From the NCBI GenBank assembly GCA_014058105.1, contig JACGCM010001217.1, forward strand, positions 620,001 through 684,000: a stretch of DNA of 64,000 nt. Direction: 5' to 3'. The stretch is from Kingdonia uniflora. Lineage: Eukaryota; Streptophyta; Magnoliopsida; Ranunculales; Circaeasteraceae. The translations under genes were made by a program, and so were the position numbers. Below the pieces are notes generated by a model. The model did not search any database. It was not told the origin of the DNA and saw only the letters and a list, made by a program, of their open reading frames with translations. Every line of letters begins with the position of its first letter. The stretch's first letter is position 1. Positions 1 through 11,479 of this stretch are shown piece by piece.

Positions 1-544
1 AACGGGATTTCATCACCCGTGCGTGCCCACGCATTAGGACTCCGGGAGTTCATCACCCAGTTTTTAATCTTTTCGATATCGACAGTCCCGACCTTTTTAA
101 AAGATTTTCAGATAAGAAGCCATAAAAACATAGTTAATCAAAAGGCTTCGCTCGGACCTCGAGCAACACGCTCACAAGGAAAACCTGGTAAGTGGCTACA
201 TTTGCTGGAGGACGTACGTTCCCTGGCATAGCTAGTGTGGATATGTGACTCTAAGCGGTTCGCCCCGCCTTCCAGTACAGGTGCATCTAGGTGACTAGAT
301 AGCATGCAAGTTATCGCCAAAGCGAGTAAAAGCAACTCAAGTGCGAACCGATTTACTGTCAGGAGTAGGAGCATTGAACCCTGAGATCGGGTTCACAACT
401 TAACTTAATAAAAGAGACCAGTAAAACATTCTTGAGTGCTTGCATCATTCTTAGGAATTTTAGTGTGTTCACATATATTGATTGAATTGTATGTTAGATT
501 GGGGTAACACCGAAGCTCGGACTAAGAACACTGCTAGAATCAAA
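1..544 (+). other. Untranslated leader of the Athila element
   Basis: This stretch precedes the gag start and has no convincing ORF. I see no match to the 3' LTR at 12882-13370, so the 5' LTR ends before base 1. It begins with two near-copies of a short motif around 'catcaccc' (12-17 and 50-58). Confidence 0.5.
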
Positions 545-1830
545 ATGAGTCAGACTGATGGGACTAATGGTCCCAAACCTGCTATTCCTAGAAACGGTCC
601 AGAACCTCCTGCTGCGGAGAGAATCACTCTCCGTAATTGAATGCATTCTACAATTGTGAGTAAGCCTTCGTGTATTGTAATTCCTAGAAATGTAGGAAAC
701 TTTGAGTTAAAATCGGGATTCTTGTCTATGCTTCCCAAATTTCATGGTAGTCTCACTGAAAACCCGTATAACCATCTTAGGGACTTTAGGGATCATATGC
801 TTATTTTAAACTTTGAACATATTACAAAGGATTCTCTCAAATTACGTGTGATCCCTTTTTCTCTTAAGGGAAACGCACGCGATTGGTTGTACACTCTTGA
901 GGAGAACTCTATAAACACGCTTGAATAACTCGTTAAGGTGTTTTTTAAAAAATATTTCCCTAACCATAGAACTGCTAAGATACGAAAGAGTATTTATAGC
1001 TTCACACAAACCGAGGTGAGTCATTATATGACTACCTACAAAGGTTTAGGTATTTAGAGCAAGGATGCCCACATCACGGGATTCAATTGATAGATATAGT
1101 TCAAATTCTCTATGAAGGTCTAGATTATGACACTAGAGCTCGTGTTAAGTCTATGTGCGCGGGTACATTTGATGAGAAAACTGACACAGAAGCTTGAAAA
1201 TTTTTAAATGATGTAGCAGATAAGACCTACCAATGGCAAACGATGAGAGAGGAAAAACCTTGTCACAGTGCAAATATGCACCAAGTGGACTTTAATTCAG
1301 AGTCTGCAACTCTTAGAACCATTCTTAATAAAATTGAGAACTTAGAGATCGGGAAAAGGGTGCAACATCCTACTACTTCTTTAGTTAACCATGTGGCGAT
1401 GCCACTTTGTGTGGTTTGTGAAAGTTCGGACCATCTGGTCCAAGATTTCCCTAACGTACTTAGTTTAAAAGAGGGTAGGAAAGACCAGGCCAATGCCATG
1501 TATCAATGTCCCAATAACCAACCTTTCAATGGTGAATGGAATAATAATTCCAACAACTCCAATTCTCGGGGAAATAGAAATTACCAAGGAGGTTCTTCTG
1601 GTAGTGCACCTTATCAGTCGTACAACCAAGTAAACCAACACCAGTCTAGTTCCTCGTGGCAACAAAATCCATAATACCAAGCTCTCCTTAATGTGCCTTA
1701 TGTTCCTCCGCACAATAGGAATCTGCCTCCTCCAACCACGTCCTTAGAAGATACTCTTAAAGAATTTATGCAAGTAACTCAGTCATCTATTGCCAAACTT
1801 GAGGGACAAATAGGTCAAATGGCAACATAG
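545..1830 (+). pseudogene. gag: Athila gag (decayed)
   Basis: The reading starts at ATG 545 and reaches an in-frame TGA at 638-640. It resumes with capsid-like sequence (MLPKFHG, then NPYNHLRDF, then a LRVIPFSLKGNARDWL block) typical of plant Ty3 gag. A TAA near 926 and later frameshifts break it again. The 1243-1674 part contains a zinc-knuckle-like CVVCESSDHLVQDF, where the expected last Cys is Phe, followed by an Asn/Ser/Gln-rich tail. The last recognisable piece ends GQIGQMAT before a stop at 1828-1830, where an intact polyprotein would continue into protease. No functional Gag could be made. Confidence 0.82.
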
Positions 1831-2638
1831 ATAAGCACAAGAGACAAGGGAACGTTCCCCAGTCAAACTCAAGCTAATCCTAAAGGAATACTGAACATCC
1901 TAGATCTTCCAATCGCGATGGAGTCAACGCCATCATTTCTCTTAGGAGCAGTACGAAAGTTGATAATTTGGTAAAAATGCCTATGGAACTCGAGCTGAAA
2001 ATTCAAAGTAAACCTATAGAAGAACCTGCGAGTGCGAGTGAGGAAGAAATCGCGATAAAACATGCCCAGCCGCTGGCTCCTTTTCCTTAGTGGTTAACTC
2101 TTGCTAAGAAGGGCAACGTCTATGAGGAGATTTTAAGGATTTTTAAGCATTGTGTGATTAACATTCCTATCCTTACGGCCATAAGACATATTCCTAATTA
2201 TGTAAAATTCCTTAAAGATCTTTGTACTTTAAAGCGGCGCATACATGTCCCGAAAAAAGCTTTTCATGTTCACGAGAGTGATACGCCTATTCTTTTAGAT
2301 GCACATGTTAGTGTTGTCCTTTTGCGTAAATCTCTTCCAAAATACAAGGACCCTGGATGCGCTACTATTTCATGTACGATTGGGACCCGTAAGATAGGAA
2401 GAGCTCTACTTGATTTAGGTGCCGCCGTGAACCTCATTCCTTACTCTGTCTATGAGCAATTGGATATCGGAGTACTTAAACCCACTAATAGGACCCTTCA
2501 GCTAGCTGACCAATCTATTAGGATTCATAGGGGTGTAGTTGAAGATGTGTTGATCCAGATTGAGCAATTTGTTTATCCAGTAGACTTTGTTGTGTTAGAT
2601 ACTGAGCCAGTGGCAAACCCTGAGGACGAGATCCCTGT
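1831..2638 (+). pseudogene. Athila gag-pro linker and aspartic protease, split by the chromovirus
   Basis: Frameshifted linker sequence leads into an open stretch from 2154. It encodes a retropepsin-like domain: the active-site region reads LLDLGAAVNLIPYSVY, with Leu at the Thr position of the usual D-T/S-G, then LQLADQSIRI and FVVLDTE. The coding stops at CCTGT (2634-2638), the left target-site copy of the inserted element. The same codon continues after 8264 with the ILGRPF motif of the protease C-terminus. This shows the interrupted gene was still contiguous when the chromovirus landed. Confidence 0.85.
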
Positions 2639-3057
2639 TAATACAGACCAACTGAAACTTAAGCTTGGCACGTGCGGCACTCGAGACACATGTCCCAAGT
2701 AAGCCTAATTACTCTTCTCTATCAATCATTTAGCAACACAACATCACAAAGCATCACATAATCTCAACGCAACACAAACACTGTACAAAGGGTCTTTGAA
2801 GGCATCATTTCATTCATATATCAACAACTATTACAAAATACTATTTCAAGCTTAAATTCCTTCTTGGATGTATTGGATACTAGTCCTCTACATATATAGC
2901 AAAATGGAAAACAACTAAGTTCTAAAATGAAACATCAAAAGTGGAGACGAAGCGTACTCCCCCTTTTTCCTAAGCTAACCTTTACAAAAATAAATGAAAA
3001 TTTGTACATAGCTTTCTTACAACCTAAGGATACTATTTACAAAGCCTGGGCGTCACA
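2639..3057 (-). repeat. 3' LTR of the nested chromovirus
   Basis: It is 419 bp and ends in TCACA at 3057. The expected terminal TG is TA here (2639-2640), with further purine and pyrimidine transitions against the partner LTR. Because the element is on the minus strand, this left copy is its 3' LTR. Confidence 0.93.
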
Positions 3058-3070
3058 CTCTCTCCCACTT
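3058..3070 (-). other. Polypurine tract of the nested chromovirus
   Basis: On the minus strand a purine-rich tract (AAGTGGGAGAGAG) ends directly at the LTR start TGTGACG. This is the position and composition of a plus-strand primer in Ty3 elements. Confidence 0.8.
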
Positions 3071-3129
3071 AGCTTGAGACGCCCTCGTCGACTTTTTTAT
3101 CTACTTCTAAATCTGCCTGTTCTCTTTCC

Positions 3130-4527
3130 TCTCTAGCTTGGCCTCAATCTTCCTTAGTCGGACCAGAAGGGGATGAGAATTTTGGTACTCCCAGCTGGCT
3201 TCTATATCTGGTAGATTCTTCTACTTCACAAGGTACTCGTATACTTCCTCTTTGGTGTCCGGGTCAACATGGGGCACTCTGTGATCAAGAACACTCTCTG
3301 GAACTTGGCTTGAGATGACTGGCTTGAGCGGAACATGAGGCCTGACGGTACATCTGCTAGGATCTTCCTTGACTTGGTGGTAAGGCTTCAGAGCACTGGC
3401 ATGGAACACTGGATGGATGAAGCGAAGGTGGGATGGTAACTGAAGCTTGTAGGAAACCTTCCCAACTTTCCCAATGATCGGCATCAGACCGATGTACTTG
3501 GATACTAGCCCTTTGTGTATTCTGCCTCCTTGGTGCTTGAGATGGGATCTCTTGATCAGAACAAGGTCCTCAACTTGAAAAGGATCTAGTCGTCTCTTCT
3601 GATCGGCCCACTTCTTCATTTTGGCTGACGCCTTCTCCAGATAGGCCCGAGTAATATCGGTATTTCTCTGCCATTCCTTTTCAAACTGGTAGGCTCTCAG
3701 AACACTTCCTTTGTAATTGGAGGCCACTATGTGCGGCGTGAGGGGCTGCTGTCCCAACAGCATCTCAGAAGGACTCTTGTTGGTGGATGAACTCTCCTGT
3801 ACATTAAAGCAAAACTGTGCAACATCCAAGAGTTCGGCCCAATCCTTCTTATTCACCCTGACAAAGTGTCGGAGGCACTCTTCCAACATTGCATTAAAGC
3901 GTTCTGTCTGACCATCTGATTGTGGATGGTTATTGGTTGAGAAGTTGAGAGTGGATCCCAGTAATCTAAATACTTCTCTCCAAAAATTCCCAGTGAATTT
4001 TGGATCTCTATCGCTGACAATGTCCTTTGGCACGCCCCAATACTTAACGATATGCTTCACAAAGAGAAGCGTTATTTTCTCTGCCGTGCAAACAATTGGA
4101 GTTGGAATGAATGTTGCATACTTAGAGAATCGGTCGATGAACACGAGAATGAAACCATATCCTTTAGTCTTGGGTAACCCAGAGATGAAGTCCAGAGAGA
4201 TGCTTTCCCAAGGTCGTGTCGGTACAGGAAGTGGTTCCAGCAGTCCAAGTGGCAAATCCTGATCAACTTTGTCTTGCTGGAAAATATGACAAGTCCGCGT
4301 ATAATCCATCACTTCATTTTGATCATTTGGCCAATAGTAATCTCCGTGCATCAAGGATAGTATTCACTGCCAACCCGGATGGCCTGCCCAAAGAGTATCA
4401 TGGCACTCCTTTATCAGCTCTCTTCGTAGTCCTGCGAACCGAGGAACATAAATCCGCTGTCCCTTCGTGTATAAAAGACCATCTTCTACCCAGAACCGTT
4501 TTGTCTTCCCCTGTTTCACCAAATTAA
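3130..4527 (-). pseudogene. pol: Chromovirus integrase with chromodomain (decayed)
   Basis: The long open part (4354-3221) carries the catalytic triad: D55 (SLDFISG), D115 (VSDRDPKF) and E151 (SDGQTERFN), with exactly 35 residues between the last two. Upstream, TRTCHIFQQDK is the end of the zinc-binding HHCC domain, whose start lies in another frame. A GPY-type C-terminal region (LVSKYIGLMPIIGKVG) is followed by a chromodomain (DHRVPHVDPDTKEEVYEYLVK). That domain is cut by a TAG at 3223-3221 where Trp is expected, then continues in frame (KNLPDIEASWEY). Chromodomains of this class are thought to guide integration toward modified chromatin. Confidence 0.9.
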
Positions 4528-4534
4528 TGATGGC

Positions 4535-5035
4535 CTAGGTCTGAGGATCCACCGCTAACCCTTCGCGGGTCCTATCTTGAAGAGTGTTGGTAACATAAGA
4601 GTGGGACTGTTCGGCAGCTGTAGAGATGGCCGCAAGCTCAACCTTATGGCTTAATGCATCTGGCACATTGTTCATCCTCCCTGGCTTGTGCTCGAGATTC
4701 AAATCAAACTCGGCTACAAACTCTTGCCAACGAGTCTGCTTTGAGGTTAACTTCTTCTGTGTAAGGAAATGACTTGCCTTACTGTATTCGGTCTTCACCA
4801 AAACCTTCATTCCCAACAGATAGTATCGCCATACATGCAGACAATGCACAATAGCTAAGAGTTCCTTCTGCTGGGCTGAATACCTCCTCTCTGTGTCATT
4901 CAGCTTCCTGCTCTCGTATACCACCGGATGTCCCTCCTGTAACAATATCCCACCGATAGCAAAATCAGATGCATCGGTATGTACCTCAAATGGCATGGAA
5001 ATATCTGGCAAGGCTAGGACTGGATTGGTAATCAC
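4535..5035 (-). pseudogene. pol: Chromovirus RNase H segment
   Basis: It contains HTDASDFAIGG (first catalytic Asp), SRKLNDTERRYSAQQKELLA and the end-of-domain EHKPGRMNNVPDALSHK block that plant Ty3 elements carry after RT. An in-frame stop ends it, and the adjoining RT lies in a shifted frame. Confidence 0.88.
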
Positions 5036-5039
5036 CGCA

Positions 5040-6081
5040 TGCTTCAGATCATCAAATGCTGCTTGACACTTCTCGAACCAAGATCAAGAGAAGTCCTTCT
5101 TGAGAAGATCTGTAAGGGGTACCGCGCATTTCGAATACCCTTCGATGAACTTGCGGTAGTAGTTCACGAGGCCAAGAAAGGAACGCACTTCTGTAACCTC
5201 CGTAGGAGTTCTCCACTCCTCAATAGCGCGGACCTTTTCCATATCCATACGGATATGTCCTCCGCCAATAACATGTCCAAGAAACATAACTTGTTCCTGC
5301 GCGAATGAGCATTTCTCCAACTTGACATATAGCTGATTCTGTTGCAAGACTTGGAATACCAGGCAAAAATATTCAAGATGCTCTTTCATAGTGCGGCTGT
5401 ATATAACAATATCATCCAGATACACCACCACAAACTTGTCGATATATTTCTGGAAGAACTCATTCATAAGAGTACAAAAGTTGCAGGAGCGTTGGTCAGG
5501 CCGAATGGCATGACAAGAAACTCATATGCCCCATACCGAGTGGAACAAGTCGTCTTCGGTTCATCTCCGGCAACAATCCTGACCTGATAGTAACCCGATC
5601 TCAAATCAAGTTTTGAGAAGTACTTCGCAGATGTAAGCCGGTCGAACAAGTCAGCAATGAGCGGTATCGGATACATGTTCTTCACCATTACCTTGTTTAG
5701 GGCTCGATAGTCAACACATAATCGTAGGCTTCTATCTTGTTTCTTCTGAAATAAGATCGGGGCACCATATGGCACCTTTGAGGGGCGAATAAAGCCCGAT
5801 TCCAATAGTCCATCAAGCTATTTCTGAAGCTCTGCTAGTTCAGGCTGACTCATTCTATATGGCCCTTTCGTAGGAGGCTTGGTTCCGGGAACTAACTTAA
5901 TCTGATGATCGATAGGCCTTCGTGGAGGTAACACCTTTGGCAATTCTTTCGGCATCACATCCTTGAATTCTGTAAGTACCCGGGAGACTTTCGTCGGCAA
6001 GGTATCATAATTCTGATCATCCGGCTTTAACAGTAAGGTTGCAAGGTAAGTCAACTCCCCTCGCCTCAGTCCCTTCTCCAA
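5040..6081 (-). pseudogene. pol: Chromovirus reverse transcriptase (frameshifted)
   Basis: Three consecutive pieces make up the RT. 6081-5818 holds the lead-in (DHQIKLVPGTKPPTKGPYRM). 5805-5464 holds [28 protein letters not shown] and [10 protein letters not shown]. 5467-5084 holds the YLDD catalytic motif (about 5422-5411), then FLGHVIGGG and LRSFLG-like blocks. A stop near 5817 and a frame change around 5464-5467 separate them. Confidence 0.9.
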
Positions 6082-6199
6082 CTGAAGAGCTGATAATAGT
6101 CTGCCCTAATCTTTTTGCGTGGACATCTGTATGATTGAGGGATTGTCACCAAAAATCCCTAAGGAGTTGACAAACAGCATCGGCACGGCCTTGTGGTAG

Positions 6200-6460
6200 C
6201 GGAGAAAGTCCATTCCTAAGAAAATCTTGAAATCATCTAATGTCACGGCTAAAAGTTAACCTTTCCGCCCCACTGTCCAATCTTAACCGGAACCAACTTG
6301 GCAATACCCTGTATCGGAATCGCGGCGGAGTTGACAGCTTTCATCCAGCTAGAATCTTTCACCAAACGTAGTCCTAACCGGTTCGCTTCCTGAATAGCGA
6401 TAAAGCTATGGGTAACACCTGTATCAACCATCGCCAAAGTATTTTTGCCCATTAATAGTA
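6200..6460 (-). pseudogene. pro: Chromovirus aspartic protease
   Basis: The open stretch 6452-6249 reads MVDTGVTHSFI; the D-T-G active site maps to about 6425-6417. It overlaps the C-terminal end of the gag piece in another frame and ends in a stop before RT. The short length and the stop show decay. Confidence 0.8.
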
Positions 6461-7799
6461 AGGTTCACGTACATGAGTCCCTTCTTAGGCTTAACCTCTG
6501 GTACTTGTGTGGTCATGGCATTACACAAATAAAGAGAACCCATATGAGTTTCACCACCATCATTTTCCTGAGTGGCGTCATTGGCTTGATCTCCTTGGGA
6601 CGTCATTAGGGCATTCAGGGCCGTCTTCTGAGGACACTGATAGACTTTGTGGTTCCCTCCATAAAAAAAACACTTCAAGTTCCCAGGACGTCCTTGAAAC
6701 CTGGACGAGGAGGAAGCGCCACCATTGTTACGTGGCCTATGGTACTCCCTCCCAGAATTGGAATCTGAGGCACCACCTGTACTTGCTCCTCCACTTCTGC
6801 CCTGGCCATGACCTTGGTCTTCCCCACTTCTAGCTTGGTACCCACCATTCTTGCCCTTATTGTAGTTATTGGAGGAACCCGTTCTTTGTTGTGACTGGGA
6901 ACTAGACTGAGACTGAGCCGGTCTACGCTCACCCTACATAGGGGTGTAGTCGTTGATGCGCTCGGCAAAGGCCATTGCGGAGGCCAAATCTTGAACCCGT
7001 TGCCTTTGCAGTTCATTCTGGATCCAGGGTTTTAGACCTTCCAAGAAACAAAACAACTTATCCTTTTCAGACATGTCGCAGATATCTAACATCAAGGCTG
7101 AGAACCGCTTCACATACTCACGGATGTTGCCAGTTTGCTTAAGTTGTCTTAAACTCCTCCGAGAAATGAACTCAACATTCTCGGGCAAGAACTGATTCTT
7201 CAGCTCTTTCTTCAAGTCATCCCACGTTCCAATGATACAGTGACCGCTATGGATCTCAACATACTTGGTGCACCACCATAGTTTAACATCACCGGCGAGG
7301 TACATGGTAGCCATCGACACCTTTGCACCTTCGCTATTAGGCCTGATCACATTAAAGTACGTCTCTATATCAAAAAGGAAGTTCTCTATCTCCTTTGCGT
7401 CCCTCGCTCCCTCGTACGCCTTGGGCTCAGGGACCTTGATTCTGGGCCGGTCTATACCGCGCCCAAAGGTGCTGGTTCTCCATTTCCAACAACCTTTACT
7501 AGAAGATTTGCCTTCGAGGAAAGTTCAGCCACCTAATCCAGAAGAGTAGCCATATTTCCTTCAACCACTCCTTCTAACATAACGAGACGTTCGCCCATAT
7601 GGGCCTGATCGTTTGAGAAACCGTCCAATTATTTCTCCAAAGTCGTCACCTGATCGATAATCCTACTTAGAGCTTGCATCTTTTCCTCTAATTGGTCCAA
7701 CCACATTTAGGTATTCAAGGGCCTGGGATTAACGGGTGGTTCTCCCACATGCGGGGCAAGAACCTTGGCGGGGTCAGTAGCATTCGGACCCTTCGCCAT
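6424..7799 (-). pseudogene. gag: Chromovirus gag (decayed)
   Basis: A candidate start ATG lies at 7799, about 27 bp inside the primer binding site, but the frame stops after about 30 codons. The capsid-like part (7350-6934) includes WWCTKYVEIHSG, LKNQFLPENV and LRQLKQTGNIREYV. The nucleocapsid zinc knuckle (about 6672-6634) reads CFFYGGNHKVYQC. The CX2CX4HX4C pattern is kept except that the second Cys is Tyr, a single G-to-A change on the coding strand. Confidence 0.85.
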
Positions 7800-7826
7800 T
7801 ACAACTGGATCGCTTTCAACTAGATC

Positions 7827-7838
7827 GCTCTGATACCA
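7827..7838 (-). other. Primer binding site (initiator tRNA-Met)
   Basis: The minus strand reads TGGTATCAGAGC, the 12-base complement of the plant initiator tRNA-Met 3' end. It lies two bases inside the 5' LTR. This fixes the orientation and the LTR boundary at 7841. Confidence 0.95.
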
Positions 7839-7840
7839 AC

Positions 7841-8259
7841 TGACACGGGCCAACTTAAACTCAGGCTTGGCACGTGCGACACTCGAGACACATGTCCCAA
7901 GTAAGCCTAATTACTCTTCTCTATCAATCGTTTAGCAACACAACATCGCAAAGCATCACATAATCTCGACGCAACACAATCACTGTACAAATGGTCTTTG
8001 AAGGCATCATTTCATTCATATATCAACAACTATTGCAAAGCACTATTACAAGCTTAAATTCCTTCTTGGGTGTATTGGATACTAGTCCTCTACATATATA
8101 GTAAAATGGAAAACAACTAAGTTCTAAAAGGAAACATCAAAAGTAGAGACGAAGCGTACTCCCCCTTTTTCCTAAGCTAACCTTTGCAAAAATAAATGAA
8201 AATTTGTACATAGCTTTCTTACAACCTAATAATACTATTTACAAAGCCTGAGAGTCACA
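7841..8259 (-). repeat. 5' LTR of the nested chromovirus
   Basis: It is 419 bp, begins TG at 7841 and ends CA at 8259, and is followed by CCTGT (8260-8264). It keeps the canonical TG end that the partner LTR has lost. Confidence 0.95.
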
Positions 8260-8264
8260 CCTGT

Positions 8265-8682
8265 GATTCTAGGTCGACCCTTTTTGGCAACAGCTAATGT
8301 GGTAATCAATTGCCACAATGGAATTATGAAGTTGACCTTCGAGAACATGACAGTAGAATTAAATATTTTTCATGCGTCGCATTCCCCATCTAATTCTGAA
8401 CCACTTGAGTGTAATATGATCCAGAGTCTTATGAGTACCACTTTTGAGAGGTCAAGTGCCTCAAATCTCTTAGAGGCAATTTTTTCTAACTTTGATGGAG
8501 ATTGTGAGGACGATTCGTACATCCATGAGGTGAAAACCTTATTAGATTCGGCTTTAGAAATTTTAGAGCCTGAAGGTGAGCATGAAATCTTAGATGTTAA
8601 GAAACCCATTCCGAAGGCTCAAGTAACCTCCCCAAAGATTGAGCTTAAACTCTTCCCGCTCACCTTAAGTATCTCTTTCTAG
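8265..8682 (+). pseudogene. Athila protease C-terminus and protease-RT linker
   Basis: Athila coding resumes in the frame interrupted at 2638. The ILGRPFLATANVVI block is the retropepsin C-terminal flap region. An acidic linker follows, ending in a TAG at 8680-8682 just before the RT. Host-element codon use and frame are unchanged across the insertion. Confidence 0.85.
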
Positions 8683-9698
8683 GTCTTGACGAAACTATGC
8701 CCGTCATTATTGCCGCTGACCTAGAACCCCTTCAGGAAGAAAAGTTAATTCGTGTTCTTAAGGGAAATACGAAAGCTATTAGCTGGAGTATTGAGGACAT
8801 TAAAGGAATTAGTCCCTCGGTTTGTATGCATAAAATCAATTTGGAAGATAATTCCAAAAAGTCTAGGGAAGGACAATGGAGATTGAACCCGACTATGGCC
8901 GAAGTAGTTCGGAAAGAAATTTTAAAACTCCTTGATGCTGGGATCATCTATCCCATTTCTGATAGTCCGTGGGTTAGCCCGATCCATGTTGTCCTGAAAA
9001 AGTTAGGAATCACCGTTGTAAAAACGAGAATAACGACCTCGTACCCACTAGAACGACCACTGGATGGAGAGTCTGCATAGGCTACAGGAAGCTTAACTCT
9101 GTCACTAGGAAAGATCATTTCCCCTTACCTTTCATTGACCAGATGCTCGAGCGACTCGCTGGGCACAAATTTTATTGTTTCTTAGATGGCTACTCTGGGT
9201 ACAACCAAATACCTATCGCACCCGAGGACCAAGAGAAAATGACTTTTACATGTCCTTTCGGCACATTCGCCTACCGCCGTATGCCTTTTGGCTTATGCAA
9301 TGCTCCTGCGACGTTTCAGTGTTACATGTTAAGCATTTTTTCTGACATGGTAGAGCGATTCCTTAAGTTTTCATGGATGACTTCTCATTATTTGGCAACT
9401 CATTTGACCAGTGCCTTCATCATCTTTCTCTAGTATTACTCAGATGCCAAAAAAAAATCTTATTTTAAATTGGGAGAAATGTCACTTTATGGTAAAAAGG
9501 GGGATAGTTTTGGGGAATATCATATCTGAAAATGGAATAAAAGTTGACCAGGTCAAAATAGATGTCATTTCTAACCTCCCCCCACCACGAAATGTCAAGG
9601 ACGTCCGTTCCTTTCTAGGACATGCAGGTTTCTACCATCGTTTTATCCAAGATTTTAGTAAGATTGCTCATCCTTTAAGCAGCCTTTTGGCATAAGAT
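8683..9698 (+). pseudogene. pol: Athila reverse transcriptase (frameshifted)
   Basis: Recognisable blocks in order are: IIYPISDSPWVSPIHVV (8940-8990), CIGYRKLN and the PLPFIDQMLERL/DGYSGYNQI block (from 9076, shifted frame), and MPFGLCNAPATFQ. The catalytic FMDDF is still encoded at 9369-9383 but out of frame with the preceding block. GIVLGNIISENGI and VRSFLGHAGFYHRFI follow. At least three frame changes are needed. A stop at 9693-9695 separates it from RNase H. Confidence 0.88.
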
Positions 9699-10355
9699 GT
9701 GGCCTATGAGTTTGATGTACCTTGTCTTGTAGCTTTTGATAAGCTTAAGAATCAGCTCACAACATCACCCATTATGAAACCACCTGTTTGGAGTGAATCA
9801 TTCAAGTTAATGTGTGATGCCTCTGATTATTCTGTAGGTACTGTTTTGGGACATCGGATTGACAAACTCCCCCATGTCATCCACTACGCTAGTAAAATAT
9901 TAAATGACGCCCAATTGAATTACACGACCACCGAGAAAGAACTCTTAGCCATTATTTATGCGCTAGAAAAATTTAGATCTTATCTTATAGGATTTAAAGT
10001 GATTGTTTACACGGAGCATGCCGCGCTTCGACATCTTTTGTTAAAGAAAAATGTTAAGGCACGGCTAATCTGGTGGGTATTACTTTTGCAGGAGTTTAAC
10101 CTCGAGATTCGAGACAAAAAGGGGTCAGACAATATAGTAACCGACCATCTTTCCCGTATAGTGATCGAGTATGTTGATGAGTCCTTACCGATTAGGGAAT
10201 CCTTCCTTAATGAACAATTTATGGCTGTGAATTTAGTTTCTGAGTTGCCGTGGTTTGCAGACATTGCTAATTACTTAGCCACGGATACCATTCCTGATCA
10301 TTGGACTAAACCTGACAAAGATCGTTTCTTTAGTCAAGTAAAGTACTTCTTTTAG
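9699..10355 (+). pseudogene. pol: Athila RNase H and connection region
   Basis: This 218-codon stretch keeps [15 protein letters not shown] (first catalytic Asp), [19 protein letters not shown] and [14 protein letters not shown]. It ends with [12 protein letters not shown], which normally leads to the integrase zinc domain. It is the best preserved part of Athila here. Confidence 0.88.
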
Positions 10356-11479
10356 GATGACCCAGATTTATTTAAGTATTTTACTGATTAAATCCTTAGG
10401 AGATGTGTTCCCCTGTTTGAGTTTACCAATATTCAATAATTTTGCCACACCCAAGCTTGTGGAGGACACTTTAGCTATAAGAAGACCGCGGCAAATTTTT
10501 TGCAGTACGGTTTCTATTGGCCTACCTTATTTCACGATGCGCATGCATTTTGCAAAGCGTGCGAGAGATGCCAAAAAATGGGAGCCCTTTCTCGATGAAA
10601 TATGATGCCCTTATACCCTATTTTAGTTATTGAGCCTTTTGATGTTTGGGGCATTGATTTTATGGGCCATTTCCCAAGTCTTTTGGATATGAGTACATCC
10701 TTGTTGGAGTGGACTATGTATCAAAATGGATTGAAGCCATCCCTTCGAAAACGAATAACAGTGCAGTTGTTCTCAATTTTTTTAAAGAAAATATTTTTTC
10801 TCGATTTGGAATACCTATGGCTATCATTAGCGATGGAGGGTCACATTTTAACAAACAAAATTTTTGCTGCCCTTGCTAAAAAGTATGGTGTAACCCATTA
10901 GGTGGCAACACCTTATCACCCACAAACGAGTGGGCAAGTCGAAGTTTCAAATCGGGAGATCAAAAATATTATCCAAAAGACGATTAACCTAAATCGCAAA
11001 GATTGGTCTGTAAGATTAATTGATGCATTTTGGGCTTACCGTACTGCATGTAAAGCATGCCATCTTCATGTCGAACTTGAGCATAAAGCTTTTTGGGCAA
11101 TAAAAGCGCTTAACTTTGACACTTCAACGGCTGGGTCCCACCGAAAGCTACAACTCAATGAGTTGGATAAGCTCCGAAAAAATGCATATGAATCCGCAAA
11201 GATATACAAAGAAAGAACCAAAGCTTTCCATGATAAAAATATCTTGCGAAAGACCTTTGAAGTGGATCAAAAAGCTCTATTGTATTCTTCACGACTTCAT
11301 TTGTTTCCCGGAAAACTTTAATCCTGTTGGACCGGGCCGTTCATTATCAAAGTTGTTTTCCCACATGGAGCTATTAAAATTCTTGACCCTCGTACTGGTC
11401 ACATTAATAAGGTAAATGGGCAGAGACTTAAACCATTTCACGAGTACTTTACGGGTTCGAGCGAGGATATGAATCTATG
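10356..11479 (+). pseudogene. pol: Athila integrase (multiple frameshifts)
   Basis: A HHCC zinc-domain remnant (10440-10600, mixed frames) is followed by core pieces: [10 protein letters not shown] (first Asp), an out-of-frame ISDGGSHF (second Asp, about 10827-10850) and TSGQVEVSN (Glu, 10924-10950). The C-terminal domain ([10 protein letters not shown] and on) is split by a shift near 11320 and ends in the frame reaching a TGA near 11478. No complete integrase can be made. Confidence 0.85.

Larger units (their letters stand above)
2639..8259 (-). mobile_element. Complete chromovirus-type Ty3/gypsy retrotransposon nested in Athila
   Basis: The element is 5621 bp with two 419 bp LTRs and 5 bp target duplications CCTGT (2634-2638 and 8260-8264). 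The primer binding site matches initiator tRNA-Met. Minus-strand gag, protease, RT, RNase H, integrase and a C-terminal chromodomain are present in order, each with stops or frameshifts. My hand alignment finds about 26 mismatches between the LTRs (about 6%). RT motifs such as [12 protein letters not shown] look like the Galadriel/CRM side of the chromoviruses, but the sublineage is not settled. Confidence 0.95.

Noticed and set aside
1..544. Possible 5' LTR of Athila at the window start
   Set aside because: I could find no shared blocks with the 3' LTR at 12882-13370 and no primer binding site, so it is leader sequence.
3717..4527. Plus-strand open frames of 64-109 codons opposite the chromovirus integrase
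   Set aside because: They are reverse-strand shadows of the integrase and carry no protein motifs.
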